Below are positions 5,611 to 7,031 of a DNA stretch of 7,031 nt, piece by piece. This DNA comes from Bacillota bacterium (lineage in GTDB: Bacteria; Bacillota; Desulfotomaculia; Desulfotomaculales; JAJYZD01): contig JAJYZD010000200.1 in assembly GCA_021800315.1 (NCBI GenBank), positions 1-7,031 of the forward strand, written 5' to 3'. A program made the position numbers and the translations under genes. How positions within the stretch are numbered: the first letter of the stretch is position 1; each line of letters begins with the position of its first letter. The notes beneath the pieces are model-generated. The model searched no databases, was not told where the DNA came from, and saw nothing but the letters and a program-made list of their open reading frames with translations.

Positions 5611-7031
5611 TCAGGTCTTTTGGGCCGTGACGGCGCGCGACTTGGCCAGGGCGTTCACGTAGGCTTTAGCGCTGGCCTCAATGATGTCGGTGCTGATGCC
5701 CCGGCCGACCACCATGCCGCCGGCTCCCAGCCTGATTTTCACCGTGGCGTCGCCCAGGGCCTCCCTGCCCCGGCTCACGGAGCGCAGGTTGTAGTCCAGG
5801 AGGATGCCGTCCACGCCCGCCATCTGGTCGACCGCCCGGAAAACGGCGTCCACCGGGCCGTCGCCGGAGCTGGACCCGGTAATCTCCCGCCCGTCGATCA
5901 TACAGGTTACCGTGGCGGTCGCATTGGTGGAACCGGCAATGTTCAGGGAGATGTTCTTCAGAGCCAGCCAGCTGTCGGTCACCGGTTTTTCCCCCATCAG
6001 GGCGTGCAGGTCCTCGTCGAAAACCTCCTGCTTCTGGTCGGCCAGGACCAGGAACCTCTGATAGATGGCGGCCAAAGAGGCGGCATCCGGCTGATACCCC
6101 AGTTCCCCCAGACTGTGCTGCAGGGCGTGACGGCCGGAACGGGCGGTGAGCACGATCCGGCTCCCGGCGGCACCGACCGTTTCCGGGTCGATGATCTCGT
6201 AGGTGGTGCGCTCCTTGAGCACTCCGTCCTGATGGATGCCGGAGGCGTGGGAGAAGGCGTTGGTACCCACGATGGCCTTGTGGGCCGGCACCGGGACCCC
6301 GGTGATCCGGGAGACCAGGCGGCTGGTCCGGTCGATTTCCCGGGTGTTGATCCGGCTTTCTACGCCGAAATCCGCCCGCCGCGAGTGGACGGCCATGATC
6401 ACTTCCTCCAGGGCGGTGTTGCCGGCCCGCTCCCCGATCCCGTTGATGGTGCCTTCCACCTGGCCGGCCCCGGCCCGGATGCCGGCCAGGGAGTTGGCGG
6501 TGGCCATGCCCAGATCGTTGTGGCAGTGGATGCTCACCACGGCTTTGTCGATGTTGGGCACGCTCGCCACGACCCGGCTTATGAGGTCCCCGTATTCCCA
6601 CGGAGTGGCGTAGCCCACCGTGTCCGGAATGTTGACGACGGTGGCCCCGGCGTCGATGGCCGCTTCCAGCACCCGGCACAGGAAGGCCGGGTCGGCCCGG
6701 AAGGCGTCCTCGGCGTAAAACTCCACATCCCCCACCAGCCGCCTGGCATGGCGTACCGCGGCCACGGCCATCTCGACCACCGCCTCCGGCGACATGTTGA
6801 GTTTCTTGGCCATGTGCACCGGCGACACCCCTATACCCGTGTGGATTCTGGGCGCTTCGGCCCCGGCCAGGGCTGAGGCGCAGGCGTCGATATCCTGTTC
6901 CACGGCCCGGGACAGCCCGCAGATGGCCGCCCCTTTGATCTCCCCGGCCAGAAGGCGTACCGCGGCCAGGTCGCCCGGCGAAGAGACCGGGAAGCCCGCC
7001 TCGATTACGTCCACGCCCAGTTTGACGAGCT
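5611..7031 (-). CDS. leuA: 2-isopropylmalate synthase, LeuA (5' end outside the window)
   Basis: LeuA condenses acetyl-CoA with 2-oxoisovalerate to give 2-isopropylmalate, the committed step of leucine synthesis, in the cytoplasm. The frame is open to the window edge, where it reads LVKLGVDVIEAGFP, a conserved early LeuA segment. About 35-40 N-terminal residues, including the usual RDGEQ motif, are therefore missing, and the GTG at 7012-7014 is an internal codon, not the start. Counting from that valine as residue 1, the TIM-barrel part shows the metal-binding HCHND (163-167), GERAGN (194-199) and SHASGIHQDG (255-264). The C-terminal regulatory domain (about 350-455), through which leucine normally inhibits the enzyme, includes SGDGPVDAVFRAVDQ and GRGISTDIIEASAKAY. 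The projected length of about 505-510 residues is normal. Related homocitrate or citramalate synthases are less likely given these motifs. The stop is TGA at 5611-5613. Confidence 0.94.
   Translation of the reverse strand, partial: LVKLGVDVIEAGFPVSSPGDLAAVRLLAGEIKGAAICGLSRAVEQDIDACASALAGAEAPRIHTGIGVSPVHMAKKLNMSPEAVVEMAVAAVRHARRLVGDVEFYAEDAFRADPAFLCRVLEAAIDAGATVVNIPDTVGYATPWEYGDLISRVVASVPNIDKAVVSIHCHNDLGMATANSLAGIRAGAGQVEGTINGIGERAGNTALEEVIMAVHSRRADFGVESRINTREIDRTSRLVSRITGVPVPAHKAIVGTNAFSHASGIHQDGVLKERTTYEIIDPETVGAAGSRIVLTARSGRHALQHSLGELGYQPDAASLAAIYQRFLVLADQKQEVFDEDLHALMGEKPVTDSWLALKNISLNIAGSTNATATVTCMIDGREITGSSSGDGPVDAVFRAVDQMAGVDGILLDYNLRSVSRGREALGDATVKIRLGAGGMVVGRGISTDIIEASAKAYVNALAKSRAVTAQKT

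Noticed and set aside
5620..6876. 418-codon plus-strand open frame
   Set aside because: It is the antisense of leuA in GC-rich DNA, rich in Gly, Val, His and Asp as such shadows are, while the minus strand encodes clear LeuA motifs.
1..7031. CRISPR arrays, insertion sequences, attachment sites, tRNA or rRNA genes
   Set aside because: I saw no regularly spaced direct repeats, transposase or integrase frames, terminal inverted repeats, or tRNA/rRNA signatures on either strand.

Overview
The window reads as part of the chromosome of a spore-forming, GC-rich Bacillota, most likely a clostridial or Peptococcaceae-like lineage (Desulfotomaculum/Pelotomaculum/Moorella type). This rests on four observations: a SpoIIM-family protein; the linked order trmK - nif3 (long YqfO form) - C4 zinc-ribbon protein - rnpB, which I recall from such genomes next to rpoD/dnaG; strong AGGAGG-type ribosome binding sites; and an A-type RNase P RNA, which argues against Bacilli, where the B type is usual. 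The species cannot be named from sequence alone.

Layout. From the right end, everything down to about position 1500 is on the minus strand. It starts with the 3' part of leuA (2-isopropylmalate synthase, cut by the window edge). After a 44-base gap comes a SpoIIM-family membrane protein. Next is trmK (tRNA m1A22 methyltransferase) with its own sigma-A-like promoter, then nif3 overlapping trmK by 25 bases. After a 129-base gap follows a coiled-coil/C4 zinc-ribbon protein, and then rnpB. The rnpB unit is unusually complete on paper: an extended -10 promoter overlapping the stop codon of the upstream gene, a closing P1 helix joining the two ends of the RNA, and a Rho-independent terminator 40 bases past its 3' end. 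The only plus-strand gene, at the left, is a phenylacetate-CoA ligase-family adenylate-forming enzyme running convergently toward rnpB.

Between these convergent units lies about 510 bases without a convincing gene. Its rnpB-proximal half is AT-rich (92 G+C in the 240 bases 1561-1800, 38%). It holds a minus-strand promoter-like element with consensus 17-base spacing, two adjacent palindromes upstream of it, an ATG about where transcription would begin, and a weak terminator-like hairpin about 150 bases downstream. This candidate small transcript is the most interesting unexplained signal here, but it is an inference.

Function. The minus-strand cluster is mostly housekeeping: RNase P RNA matures tRNA 5' ends, TrmK methylates tRNA, Nif3 and the zinc-ribbon protein are conserved but poorly understood, SpoIIM acts in sporulation, and LeuA makes leucine precursors. 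I see no mobile element, CRISPR array, tRNA or rRNA gene, and no evidence for a wholly new multi-gene system.
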